From Glandiceps talaboti (lineage: Eukaryota > Hemichordata > Enteropneusta > Spengelidae), in the NCBI RefSeq assembly GCF_964340395.1, contig NC_135566.1, forward strand, positions 8,302,001-8,366,000: a stretch of DNA of 64,000 nt. Direction: 5' to 3'. The position numbers and the translations under genes are program-made. A model generated the notes under the pieces. That model did no database searches and was not told where the DNA came from. It was given only the letters and a program-made list of their open reading frames with translations. Shown here one piece after another: positions 45,728 to 58,160 of the stretch (the first letter of the stretch is position 1; the number at the start of each line of letters is the position of its first letter).

Positions 45728-45799
45728 ATGGCGTTAGTGACTGTCCAGCGTTCGCCAAGTTCGAGCAACAGTTCGAACTGTTCAAGCTCCAACATTTCG
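45728..45799 (+). CDS. SSH: Slingshot protein phosphatase (SSH), first coding exon only
   Basis: The exon encodes 24 residues starting MALVTVQRSPSSSNSSNCSS and ends at TCG followed by a perfect GTAAGT donor (phase 0). MALVT(V/L)QRSP followed by a Ser-rich stretch is the diagnostic N-terminus of the vertebrate slingshot phosphatases. These dual-specificity enzymes remove the inhibitory phosphate from Ser3 of ADF/cofilin and so promote actin turnover. The catalytic and F-actin-binding regions are in later exons outside the window. I looked for the next exon, expected to encode an ESF(L/F)xVKGAALFL-like block, and did not find it up to 64000. Head-to-head partner EFCAB5 supports the call, because SSH2 and EFCAB5 are neighbours in vertebrates. 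Confidence 0.8.
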
Positions 45800-46964
45800 G
45801 TAAGTGTATCTAGCACTGGCACTTCCTACTTGGTATGTAAAGTTGTAACGTTTACAGATTACTGCTACTACGTACGTACGGGGCGCAGTCACCATTATTG
45901 CAGTTGTAAACAAATATATGATTTTGTAGTACCCAGCAGCCAAGTATATGTGACCAAGTTTTTGGAATAATTTTTGGAATCAGTTATGGCACACATGATG
46001 GTAACTTTATGCATGCACATCCTGTACACCCAGAGTATTAAAACAGAATACGTAGCTAGGAGAGCGATTACTAGTACTTTTTTTCTTTTTTTTTTCCTTT
46101 TTAAATTTCAGTTGGTAAAATGACTGATAAAGCAATTAATAGAACCACGAAAATAGGCACATAAAAAATTAATTGATGAAAAAAAAATAGATGAACAAAA
46201 AGGAAAATAAAGAGACAGATAGTTGAAATACAAATATTTTTCATTAGATTGAATGTTTATTTATTATTTATGATATATTTTGGTTAAATCTGATGTGCAT
46301 ACATATCACTAAGTGACTTTAGAAATTAGAAGTTGTTAGGTTTTTGTTGGAAAGTTTTCAAACTTGAAAAAGTGGTGTACATATTCAAGGCCAAACAACA
46401 GGAAATAGACATATAAAAATCTCTCAGCCCACACCTTAACTTTGGATGGCTCTATGTTAAAGCAGGGCATTTAAATTTAGATCTTGCAACCGTTTTTCTA
46501 AGATTTGAAAATTCATTATTTACTCTCTTTATTCAGTGCATACTTTTTGTATCATAGGCTTGCATAGTGACTGGAGCAACACAGAAAGAGGATTGGAATT
46601 ATTAATATGTTGAAGTAATGATTAATTAATTCAACATATGATTATGACAAGAATGTTTGAGAATATTAACAATACCAATTTATTGGCAGAAGTTTTCATC
46701 ATGATTTAAATCACATTCATGGGTGGTCACACTTATATACTATATTAGCCTACCTGTAGTCTTGAAGGACTATTATGCTACAACAAGCTATTGTATTAAA
46801 CTGCCATTTTGATTTTTTGAATTCTTGCTCATTATTGGTAGATAGGCTAACACTTATGTGGACTAATATGAAAAAATGAAGTGAATGTGGGCTAATGATC
46901 TGACCTAAGTACATACTACATGTATGTAGATTTAATTTCTCTTACCTGAAATATAATTTTATAA

Positions 46965-47115
46965 CCTAGGCACATCATAAAAACACCAATCATTTGATTT
47001 TGTGGTTGACACACTGACTTCTGCTACATACGCTGCACATGCATTAATATAGCCATATGGGGATAAGTAAACCTTCTTGTTCTTTTTTGACCCTCTAGCA
47101 TGAGGTAAAATACTG
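46965..47115 (+). repeat. Dispersed repeat, copy 1
   Basis: Contains CACATCATAAAAACACC, TTCTGCTACATACGCTGCAC, AAACCTTCTTGTTCTTTTTT and GACCCTCTAGCATGAGGTAA in the same order and orientation as 54705-54870. Probably a transposon fragment; family not recognised. Confidence 0.65.
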
Positions 47116-47734
47116 TGAATTGCTGTCTTGAACTTTTTTTATAGACATCTACCTCCCAATACTTATTGTTTTTTACTGTTATTACTTTCTGAATTACATG
47201 GCTGATCATCACTTTCAGGCTGTTAATCATCCCCTTTTGAGATGCAAATTAAAAAAAACAAAAAAAACAAAGAAGAACCTACAATGTACATTAGTTTTAA
47301 AAGATACTCATCATACATGGCCACTTCTGTAATATTTGTTAGGCTGTCTGAAAAGAAGTATGTATTTGTCAGTAAAAGCAGTACAGTAGTCCTCATGAAC
47401 GTGTGAACTTTACTCCAGTACAATGCAGACATTTCTGAGTGTAAATGTCACATCACAACATGTGTTCAATTGATGAGTGCTGCCATAACACACTCTGCTG
47501 TTCAGTGTGCTAAGGTAAACAAAACTGAGTGGCACGCATGTTGTTATTTTTATCCCCTACACCTTTAGGAATGAAATGCCAGTATCATGGTTGTAGGATT
47601 GTCAAATACTGTAAAGGCAGTTTTGACAGCTTTGGTAAATATCATAGAATAGCATCGGTGATTGCATGTATGTTACAATGATGGGTACTCCAAAACATTG
47701 TACCACCCTCTCATCGGACCAGCAGGACTGAACT

Positions 47735-47800
47735 TAGTCTGGATACCAGCGTAGTGAGTGGAGATGTAAATCGTAACAATACCGTATAGGGACTAGACTA
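47735..47800. mobile_element. TAGTCT...AGACTA MITE-like element, copy 1
   Basis: Begins TAGTCTGGATACCAGCG and ends CCGTATAGGGACTAGACTA. Internal GTAAATCGTAACAATAC is shared with the copy at 56995-57066. Confidence 0.55.
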
Positions 47801-48418
47801 GACTGAACTTTATTTTGATATGTAATTATTGAAAAAAAGTAATTATTGAAAAAAAAATTCCTCAAAGTGAATATAATTAGAAATAAAAATAAACAAATAA
47901 ACCAGATTCAGATTATTCTCACATGTTGTTATGATCGAAGGCCAGCTGTGGGTTAAATTTTATCACAACTTGAAACTAAACATTAAATATAATATAGTCT
48001 AATTTGCAATACAGCATTTTTTCACCTTGCTGTTATACCGAAGACTTGTTGAAAATTTGTGTGATAAATTGATGCATAGATTTTGGTCTTTGAGAATGTC
48101 GGCAAACTCCGCTCATGTCACTTTTCACTCAGTTTGGATTTTAGTATGTGTGATATTAGTATCAATGACATGACAGGCCATAATGTCATAATTATTAATC
48201 TTTATTAAAATGTGAGTCATTTTAAATTGTTTTTATACGACTCATATAAATGCAGTTTTAGTGTAGGTTATCACTGCTGCAGAATATGTGAAGAGTATTA
48301 ATGTACAGTCTGTCAGACAGATGATTTTTCACTTAAACTAGAGAAGTAGTCACATAAAATAATGAGAATCACAAGAGAAAGAAGAGAATCATGCCATTTG
48401 TGTGAGAGACAACAGAAT

Positions 48419-48515
48419 GGGGGGGGGGGGGGCAAAACAAAAGATTGTCAGAAAACAAAACAAAACAAGACAAAACAAAACAAATAAGAAACTAAACAAA
48501 TAAGAAACAAATAAG
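48419..48515. repeat. Poly-G followed by (CAAAA)n-type repeat
   Basis: About 14 G, then CAAAACAAAACAAGACAAAA and imperfect AAATAAGAAAC units. Confidence 0.85.
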
Positions 48516-49079
48516 AAATTCAAATTCAGAAACACAGTGACCAGACATCTCCTACTAGGCATACAAACTACTGCATTCTACATATGTATCATCCTGCTGT
48601 GAACAATTCATTGCGAATGCAAGTTACATTTTTCATGTATTAAAAGTTTTTTGAACCTAAGATACATACATGTACATACAGTGAATTTCCATTTACCAAC
48701 ATGTTCCCCACTCCAGTATCAAAATAAAAAGATCTTGCGTCATGGAATGTGACTTTCATACAGTTACCAAAGTATGCAGAAAGAATGGCAATAGTGGCAT
48801 CACATAGGGTGGTTTTCATTCAACAATGCCAAAAATTCCAATTAAATTGAATTAAATTTTAGATTTATTAAATTCTGGTGTATGAAATTCAACAGTGATC
48901 TTTTGATTTTATATACTTTGAATATGAATATGAAGATCTATACTTTGTAATATTGAAATGTTCTGTAGAAATAATAATTCATAATTTCTACATGTAAATT
49001 CAAGGAAACAATTTGCAACGTAGAATGGCTGTTACCATGGTTACCAAGCACAATAAGCTGATCAATTGAACACAAAGCA

Positions 49080-49390
49080 TCATCATAATCCACATGCCTC
49101 TTTACAGCACTGTCCGAAACGTGCTCGCCAGAGGCATCATCGTAAACCAAAGGCCTCTAGTTGCGTCACCTTCCAAAATGTGCTCGCCAGAGGCATCATC
49201 ATAAACCACAGGCCTCTTTGTGTCACTGTCCAAAACATGCTCGCCAGAGGCATCATTAGAAATCACAGGCCTGTTTACAGCACCTTCCAAAACGTGCTCA
49301 CCAGAGGCATCATGGGAAACCAAAGACCTCTTTTTCTCACTGTCCAAAATATACTTGTATTTCGTTGCATCAACAGAGATATGTGGTCTC
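49080..49390 (-). pseudogene. Protein-like 57-bp (19-codon) repeat, frame broken once
   Basis: The marker GAGGCATCAT recurs at 49131, 49190, 49247 and 49304, spacing 59, 57, 57. On the minus strand each 57-bp unit reads as a 19-residue module centred on DASGEHVL with an acidic or polar linker, for example RPVISNDASGEHVLDSDTK. Linkers alternate between LDS- and LEG-types. The 59-bp unit carries two extra bases (GCAACTAGAGG against ACAAAGAGG) and shifts the frame, and a stop follows. An upstream acceptor-like TTTTCGCAAG is at about 49395. It may be a decayed exon of a nested minus-strand gene, or simply a minisatellite that happens to be open. I recognise no family. Confidence 0.4.
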
Positions 49391-51526
49391 ACTTGCGAAA
49401 ATGAACAGAAAGAGAAACAGTAGGAACAAATATGAGCCAATTTACATTTGAAAAAAGTTTAGACGATTAAGTTCCAGTAACACAATTAGTTCTTGGATCT
49501 TAACCAAGGGTTCTAATAACTTACAATTGCCGTTACACCTGTTCAGGTCGACAGGCTTTATCAAACTGTCCATTTGCTGGTTTTGTCACTAGGTGGGGAA
49601 ATGAGAGTAATACTAGTATTAAAGTAGTTAGGATCCTTGGTGGTGTCGTGATATAAAAGCTAATTATTACAGTGTTTTACTGATCTGATAATATGTAAGG
49701 AAATAAAGTATTAAGTTTTTATATAGTAACCTTATCAGTTGAACAGATAGAAGAACAGTAGGACTAGGTTGAAAACATTTGAAAAAACAACATTGATAAC
49801 AAAGTACTCAATTATGAAGTAGAAGTTATGTAGGGAGGAGATAAGTTTTACATATTTTAATAAATCAGTAGATGTCTATCTACTGTGTCTAACTACAGGT
49901 TACTCACCCCTCATTCAGTGTACTTTTAGTGTGCTGCCTGGAGGTAGTTGTAACATATGGTGTTAGCATCTCAAATTTAACTTCTATGCTTGGTACTCAG
50001 ATTTAGCCATGTGAATTATTTCGGCCAATTTCCATTTGTCTAACACTGTAACCGACTACCACCTTCTAACTTGGTAGTCAAGATATAATGTTTAATAGTC
50101 TATGACTATGTATGCTGGACTACTGCTAGTGCTAACTCCGATCCCTGTTATAGGAAATTAACATCCACTCACAAAACAAAAGTGGAATACAACCAGCGAC
50201 AGGCAAGCATTGACAAGTGAAACTTGTTATAAACAGGGAAAGTAAACAACTGAATTAGATTAATGACACTTGGCACAGCATGTTGGAAGTAAGAGACATC
50301 ACTTTTTATAACTTTTATAATTTTTAAGTGACATAGTTTTGCATAGAATCTATCATAATTTTATTATTGAATTCTGGTAAAATGACTTGAATTTTACCTA
50401 CTTACTGTCCTTTGTAAAAAAAATTACTGATAGTTGTTGCAGATATTTAACTTAGATTTATTTTCCTACACACATACAGTCTGGTTGCATGCAATATTTC
50501 TCAAACCAAATCAACTAAAAGCAGTCAAAAATAAGATAAAAACTGCATTAAAACTATTAATGTTGATAGTTTTATTGTAAATCCATTTGCATATATTATG
50601 TGTCTTCTTTAATTTAATTATCTAATTGCCTGATAGATTTTAATTAGATTAATACTGATAAAAATTAGAGATAGCAGCAGCTGAGTTCTTAATTGGTTTC
50701 ACTTACCATAATCCAAGTCAGAAAGCAATAAATTAATTAATGTAACACTGTGACTTCAAAGATTGCAATTTTGTAGTTGTGTACAAAATGTGAATATTTT
50801 ACAAGGAAATATAGAATTGGAATATTACAAAAAATGAATCTCTCAAGCAATGCATTTTTGAGTTATCGTAAATATGCATTTTGGAGTCAGTTCTGGTGTG
50901 AATGAGTCACTTTGTTGTTGGATGACATTGACAGGGTCATCTCACCCATAGAGACAACTCCACCAATACTATCTAAGTTTGGCGTTACCTTAGATCTTGT
51001 GACAGACCTAAGGGTCAATGAAGTGACATTTCAGTTCAGGTCATACTTTTATAATGTAAAATAATTTAAATATGCTAATTTTCCGTGGCTAACACACCAA
51101 TTTTACATTGAAGCTGAAAATACTTAGTGTATCCCATCATAGTATACACACAGACAGAGGGCAAATACAAACAAACAAACAAATGAATAAATAAATACAA
51201 CTTATCTGGTCATACAGTCTACAGACAGATGGTGTTATGATGGCAAACAAAAATAATAGCCTATAGTGTATATTACATTTGTAGCATGCTACCTAATGCC
51301 TATGAGGTAAATGTAACCTTGGGATCGTTTGAAATGCAGAAAGGTACTTCTACATACATGTAAGAAGTATATAAGATATCTTATTGGTATCTGTATTCTT
51401 ACAATGTTATCAATAATTATAAAGTATAAATAATCTCACTAGTAAAGGTCTTATTCATGGTCTTTTTTCTAAAGCAATTTTTCATTGTTTGTGAAAGGTT
51501 GATATTTTCATACAGACTGCCACAAA

Positions 51527-51804
51527 CTATATCGTGTATTTTAGTGACACTTTTCAGGCATCAGTTAATTTACCTTTAAAATGTTCACGATCTCTACAAT
51601 GTGTTCATACAACATTTTATGTACATACATAGGATGTATATAGACTAAAGTCTAATATTGGAATACTATATCGTGTATTTTAGTGACACTTTTCAGGCAT
51701 CAGTAAATTTACCTTTAAAATGTTCACGATCTCTACAATGTGTTCATACAACATTTTATGTACATATATAGGATGTATATAGACTAAAGTCTAATATTGG
51801 AATA
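51527..51804. repeat. 139-bp tandem duplication, nearly identical copies
   Basis: Copies 51527-51665 and 51666-51804 begin CTATATCGTGTATTTTAGTG and differ at only about two or three positions (GTTAATTT/GTAAATTT; ACATACATAG/ACATATATAG), so the duplication is recent. Confidence 0.95.
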
Positions 51805-52129
51805 TGTGGAGTACGATGGTTTGTCTGCAAATTAAACAGCTGCACCATATTGCTGGGTAGTAATATTACAGTGCGTTGCTGTTGTCATCAGTTACATTTC
51901 ACTATATATATAGGTTGACAACAGCACAATGAATGAAGTGATAATATCTTGTTACTTGTATACCAGGTTTCATCACATTGTCTGTCAGCTAAAGCCTACT
52001 GTACATTTTATAATTATATTTGTCTGTGTCTGGAAGTTCAAAGGATTTTATCTTTAGATGACTGTCAGACTGACTGCAAAAGTTGACAATTTTGTCTGAC
52101 TTCCAGGAAATATTAGAGTGCAATGTCAC

Positions 52130-52360
52130 CTAATGACTACTCAGCTATCTTTTGGCTTATTATTAACCTTTCACTCCTTACCCCAAGCGTTGACAAATCA
52201 TTGTCTGTGTGCCATTTTAACATTACTTGCACATAGATTGTTTGATGCGTCATGTTATTCAGCCCTATGAAGGCATCTAAATCCTGTTTTTTGAGTACGA
52301 TCAAATCCCCCCCCCCCCCCATGAGTGTTAGCTGACAGCGTCGTATCTTACAGACTAGCT
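52130..52360. mobile_element. Partial copy of the GTCTGTAAGATA MITE family
   Basis: Only one end is clear: CGTCGTATCTTACAGACTAG at about 52338-52357, preceded by TGAGTGTTAGCTGACAG and a C run of about 14, the inverted equivalent of the G run in the 40.2-kb copy. The left boundary is not resolved. Confidence 0.4.
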
Positions 52361-52690
52361 CTGCTTACACATGGACAGAAAGATTTGGCATTGTTTGTGC
52401 TCCACATCACTGTCATTTGTAATGAAGTATTAAGCCACAACAATATAGTGAAGCACAAATAATGGTGAATCTTTCAGCCTATCCTTGCCCCCTGGTTTTA
52501 TATAATTTGATGCATTCCATAGATATGTACTTGCTAGGAAAGACTGATTCATTATCTTGTAATAGGGTATGATTTCGGATTCACATCCATGAATGGAGTT
52601 TGTGATCATATACAATAGTCTGATTTGATATGTTGTCAATTTCTATGGAGGTAAAATATCACTACAGATTGGACTTCAGGCAAAAGTATA

Positions 52691-52768
52691 CATGTATGTA
52701 TGTATGTATGTATGTATGTATGTATGTATGTATGTATGTATGTATGTATGTATGTATGTATGTATGTA
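52691..52768. repeat. (TATG)n microsatellite
   Basis: About 19 tetranucleotide units, pure. Confidence 0.95.
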
Positions 52769-53157
52769 CAGACAGTGCCAACTCAGGCACAGATGGACTT
52801 TGTATAACAATTGATATGAATATATTGCTGCCATGACTAAATATAGAAATGATAAATAACATATATTGCTGACCTCACAATGCTGTGTTAATATTAATTA
52901 ATGAGGTAAAAACTAGTCAGATTTTTTTGAAACATTTTAAATTAAGGTTTGTCGAGGTCATCCTGTCTTCATTGATGGTTTGTATTTATAAGATAAATAT
53001 ATGACACTCAACAATGTCGTTTTAAATATGGCATATATATAGGTTACAAATATTTATTTCCTAGTTACTACTGTTTTACATGTTTTGTAGTTAGATATAT
53101 TTTAGTAGGATATCCTTGATCATAGATTATGTTGTGTAAAATGTATTTTCGAGTCAA

Positions 53158-53310
53158 CTATACTGTACTGTACTGTACTGTACTGTACTGTACTATACTG
53201 TACTGTACTGTACTGTACTGTACTGTAATGTACTGTACTATACTGTACTGTACTGTACTGTACTGTACTGTACTGTACTGTACTGTACTGTACTGTACTG
53301 TACTGTACCG
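53158..53310. repeat. (TACTG)n pentanucleotide repeat
   Basis: About 30 units of TACTG with a few TACTA/TAATG variants, followed by AT-rich sequence and a poly-A run at about 53361-53383. Confidence 0.95.
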
Positions 53311-54704
53311 CACTATATATACTATACTATATTTATAAATCAAAGTACAGAAAACTAAATTAAAAAAAAAAAAAAAAAAAAAAGTACAGAAAACTAGAAT
53401 GGCAAACAATATATTCACTCAATTTCATAGACTTTCACACACAAAGTGAAAACTGCACAAAAGTATCTTACTGCTAACTTAGGGACAATCACAAAATGTC
53501 ACACAAGCTCAACAGGTGAACATCATTTGTTTAGGGGCAAAGGGGGTGTGGCGTCAATACGATTGCTGAACTTCATTTTCGTACTTCTAAGTTCTAGCTA
53601 AATTTCGAAAACTTTCACACCTTCATCTCAGCAAACAGGTTCATAAGATTGGAAGTTCATGTTTACCGTCATATTTTCACACTGCGTCGATCGTAGTGGT
53701 GTCACTGCTATAATTTTGATCATGGTTTGATATATACACGTATAAACGTGTGATGGCACAGTCGTGAACATTCAGGAGGAGGGAGGGGTTTTGTCTTAAA
53801 TGAATGTTTGCTTTAAATGAGCTTGTTCGACATTGTGCGATGGTCCCTAACATTTGGCTGTCTTTGTCTCTGTCTCTCTGTCTCTCCATCCCACAGACTA
53901 TCAATTAGAGTCATAAAAACAAAAAACTAAAAGTTTGAGTTTGAGTTGTTAGTTTAACACTTTTCCCATACTAATACTTCTTTTGTCGACACTAATACTT
54001 TATTTTAGTACCATGCATTTACTAATTTTTTATACCAAAACTTCTTCCATTTCTCAATTTGCCATTTTTTAAAAGAAATATTTGTATTTAGGGGTACAAA
54101 ACATCCATTAAGAGTAAAATCGATTTTGTAGGATGAGGACTAAGATGGCTCAAACCAGTGAAAATTAATCTTTGAGAACTAGCTGAAGACTGTAAAATCG
54201 CCAAATTTTCGAGTAGCGAAAATATCTAGGTTTACAGTACATGTATGTCAACCAGGAAGTGCAAAGCACATACCAAACCCAATTTTGCGATTGTTTGCCT
54301 CTAGTCTAGTCTGGTCTTTTGTGCAAATCTGATTTATTTGTCAGAGGAATTTACAATCTCAACATATTCAGTCTGGTATAAAATGAAGTTATTTATTGAA
54401 TTGATAATTTATTACACCCACTCACATGTAACTGGAATCAGTAGAAACATTAAATTGTTGTCAACAAGTGTGAATGGTTGGAACACCTGGTGTCCAGGCA
54501 GGCTGAAAATATTTCTACACTTTTGCCAAATGTTTAGGGTATATCCATTGTTAAAAGGAATTCCGAACAAGTACGATCCAACAAGCAACAAGTCCGATGA
54601 ATGTCTATACAATCTGATTAAAATCTGATACAGCTCAATTTCTTATATACCTCTATTTCCTTTGTATTCTGTCATTTAATTCTAGGTACCTGAACTAGCA
54701 CATT

Positions 54705-55032
54705 ACTATTAACTAGGTGCATCATGAAAATAATGAACATTCAATTTCTTGGTCAACACCATAATTTCTGCTGCATGCTCTTTACATGCATTTAGTATAT
54801 ATAGGTGTGCGTGAGAATAAGTCAACCTTCTCGTTGTATGATCTGACCCTCTAGCGTGAGGTAAAATGCTATTACCTTACTGATAAGTCAACCTTCTTGT
54901 TCTATTTTGACCCTCTAGCTAGCATGAAATAAAATGCTATTGCAGGTACTGAGAAGTCAACCTTCTTGTTCTAATCTGACCCTCTAGCATGAGTCTGGTG
55001 CAAAATGCTATAACAGGTACTGAGAATTGTTT
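54705..55032 (+). repeat. Dispersed repeat copy 2 with internal tandem expansion
   Basis: 54705-54870 matches 46965-47115 (order CATCATGAAAATAATGAAC, TTTCTGCTGCATGCTCTTTA, AAGTCAACCTTCTCGTTG, GACCCTCTAGCGTGAGG). Its right end, the block AAGTCAACCTTCTTGTTCTA plus GACCCTCTAGC plus AAAATGCTAT, is repeated three times with about 65-bp spacing to 55032. Confidence 0.7.
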
Positions 55033-55867
55033 TCCATTTTGTTATACCAAGAGTGAGCACCTTCTACCCAGACTACAGTCATATTCACTACATCACATTT
55101 TAATCCGATTGATGTTTGTACATCATGTTAATGTGATCTCCAAGTCAAATGTCAATTGACAGAAATTGCAACCGATAAAGACAAACAATGAAACAATACA
55201 CATTTTATTGCTTGATACATAATTGCAGAAATATTTTATGGTTTTTTTTTTCACAATACACAGATAAACTGTAGACACATAGTTGTGATTTTGTTGTGAA
55301 AATTGTATATTTTGTGTGGATAATACTGTATGAGGTGATGTGTGTTTGTAAGTCATTTGTATTCAATTTACTGACTGCAAGTTGGAGATCACATCAGATT
55401 GAGTCACCAAGACATACATGTAATATAATTGCACTTATGGTAAGTACCACAACAACTTTATATGTTGTCTGAATTTATACTATAATTATAACAGCATTAT
55501 TGTAAACCACAGTGGACACCCTCTTTTACTTACAGCACCATCCAAGATGCACCCATGTCACGGAAGAAATAACAGCTCTGGTTTGCAAGAATGTTGTAAG
55601 AGTTAAAGGTGCACATTCTAAATTCAAAAGCTATTTATTTATGATGTTACATTGAACCGTGATCAGACTATTGAAGTAGATATAGTGCTAAATTTGAAAT
55701 TAAATGTTTATGTATACCTTCCATGGCATTCAATACACCAGTGTTTGCACAGTTGATGGCATAAATTATATCACAGTTTAATAAATTATGGCAGCATACA
55801 TGTATAATCATGGGTGTAATTTTCCAACGTACCAGGTTGGATTTTGCAAGCATACTATATTGTATGG

Positions 55868-56240
55868 GATGGACAAATGCAAATGAAGGTTTATCTAAGG
55901 TTTGCAAAACCTGCATATGTTTAAATGCATAAACATTAATATTGCCAGGGTTTGTTGACAATTTTTGAAAGGCTGCAGAATACATACAAATTACTCCCCT
56001 ACATTTGCAATTTACTTCTGAAGAATTTTGGAGTAATGTTACAACAAGACAAAAGTCATTCTTTGCAGTTGAATGAGTTTAATATAAAAAACGTGTTCTC
56101 CAATATTTGAAAAAAGACATATTAAAGATGGACAAAGGCAAATGATGGTCAAGCTGAGATTTGCAAAACCTGCAAAAGTTTATATACATAAAAATTGATA
56201 TTAATTGTTGAAAAGCTACAGAACACATTTACTTGACAAT
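55868..56240. repeat. Diverged tandem duplication, about 262-bp spacing
   Basis: GATGGACAAATGCAAATGA / GATGGACAAAGGCAAATGA, TTTGCAAAACCTGCA and GAAAGGCTGCAGAA / GAAAAGCTACAGAA recur in order at 55868-56000 and 56128-56240. Confidence 0.65.
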
Positions 56241-56994
56241 GACTACTTTCAATGCATACAGAGTAACTTCTATCAATGACTACAGCATGGATGACTCATC
56301 TGAAGACATTGATTTCATATGAATTTACAGTGTTCTGTTTTCACTACCTTTACCTTACCTGACCCTATATGGTAAATACATGTAGATTGGGTTGTCTATC
56401 TTTACCCCCATAATAATTCACTAAAATCTGTCATGCTACAGTTAGTACCCATGGGAACACTGATGATGAATATATGGGTAGATTCTCTTCCCAATACAGT
56501 AATTACAGAGCTCAATTAGCAGTAGTCCAGGATACATAGACTACTGAACAGCTAGTAGACTACCAAATTTAGAAGGTGATAGTCTATTAGATCTATTAAA
56601 ATCAATAGAAAACTGTAGCTGAATCAGTGCACTTCAAAAATGTTCTCCAAATCTTTAGTACTACTAAGACTTTAAAGTTAAATTCAAGCCTTGAGTATTC
56701 CATAAATGAATCAATATTGTAAACGTGATATTGGAAATTGTACTTGTACCTCTCAAGAAAGGATGTCAGAATTCAGCAAGGCAGTATGCTTGAGTCAAGT
56801 AGTGTCTCAAATTTGTAATGTTTTTTATACAGTGCACATCACAAAAATGACAGATAGTCAAACTGAGATGTAAATCTTATATGATGTATGCATGTGTACG
56901 TATGCCTGTATTTATCTGTAGAGGTGTTTGCATCTACACAGCAAACACTATAATTGCTGGCTCTGTATTTCCTGTAATCTGTAGTGTAGAGGTG

Positions 56995-57066
56995 TAGTCT
57001 GGATGCCAACATCGCATCATCTCTAACTGGTGTAAATCATAACAATACTGTATAGGAACTAGACTA
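56995..57066. mobile_element. TAGTCT...AGACTA MITE-like element, copy 2
   Basis: Begins TAGTCTGGATGCCAACATCG and ends TGTATAGGAACTAGACTA. The interior matches the 47.7-kb copy (GTAAATCATAACAATAC). Confidence 0.55.
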
Positions 57067-57837
57067 TATCAGAGGGGACTGTGTGTATGTATTCACACTT
57101 CAGAAAGACAAATAAGGCTAATTGGAAAATTACTAACTCTGGTTGTCAAAGATAAAGATATGTTGAAAATTATCATGGTGTATCTAGATATGTTGAAATT
57201 ATTCTGACTTACACCTCCAAAAGGTTTGATTTTTAAATTGTCTAATTTTATTTAGATTATGCAGTGATGTATCTAGTTTTGTGTCCACACTCTTAAATGG
57301 AAAGTAAACAGAAAGTTGAAACATGTTTTGAAATGGATAGGGTTACAGGCTATTTTAATTATGTAGTGGTAGACTCATACCCATCGTTGGTTTCATTACT
57401 GCAAACCATCCACCATAAATAACACTGTGCTTGCATGAATATTTTTCATACAGGGTTAAGGCAGACACACAGGTCAATGGGTTGCGTATCACTTGTTTCA
57501 TGCATATACTGAATGTGTTTATTATTTTCTGTCAGTCACATCTTTAGAATATCTCATTACTGGGAAACTGATCACCATGCCAAAGATACAATTCAGAGGT
57601 CAGAGGTCATAAAGTTCATGAAGTACATGGAAGTCAGTGATCCGAACAACTCATGATTATAAATTTCCTGTATCTGTGTGTGATACCAGCGTACATTTCT
57701 AATAACCTGCTACTGTTCAAAAACCTCACAGCAATATGACTAAACATATGGTGACAACCAGTATACATGCACACCATACTGTTGTCAATCTGTTTATTAC
57801 AAATATTATATATATGGATTGTATTTCACTTCAGTGC

Positions 57838-58160
57838 AGATTCAGTGTTTTCTTCCCTTTCTTTCCCTGGACCTTGGTTCAGCATTCACTTCCATATCTT
57901 TCCATATTTTCCCTCCTATAGCATGGGTTCAGTATTTCTTTCCTTATCTTTCCCAGACATCAGCACAATTCAGCTTTCCTTTCCCTATCTTTCCCAAGCA
58001 TTAGCACGGATTCGGCATATCTTATCATATCTTTCCCTGGCAGCAGCACTGATTCTGAATCAGAGTTTATTATTTCCCAATCTTTCCCTGGCATGAGTGC
58101 AATTCAATATGTATTTTCCTATTTTTTCCCAGGGATTCATATTTCCCTTCCCTGCCTATC
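57838..58160. repeat. Degenerate TTTCCC-rich tandem repeat, unit about 55-60 bp
   Basis: About six units containing (C/A)TATCTTTCCC followed by a GCATNAGCAC-like block and a pyrimidine-rich stretch. The Phe/Leu/Pro-rich ORFs over it come from the pyrimidine bias. Confidence 0.7.

Noticed and set aside
49066-49404. 112-codon plus-strand ORF over the 57-bp repeat as a slingshot exon
   Set aside because: The Arg/His/Gln-rich reading resembles nothing in slingshot; the minus-strand reading of the same repeat is more protein-like.
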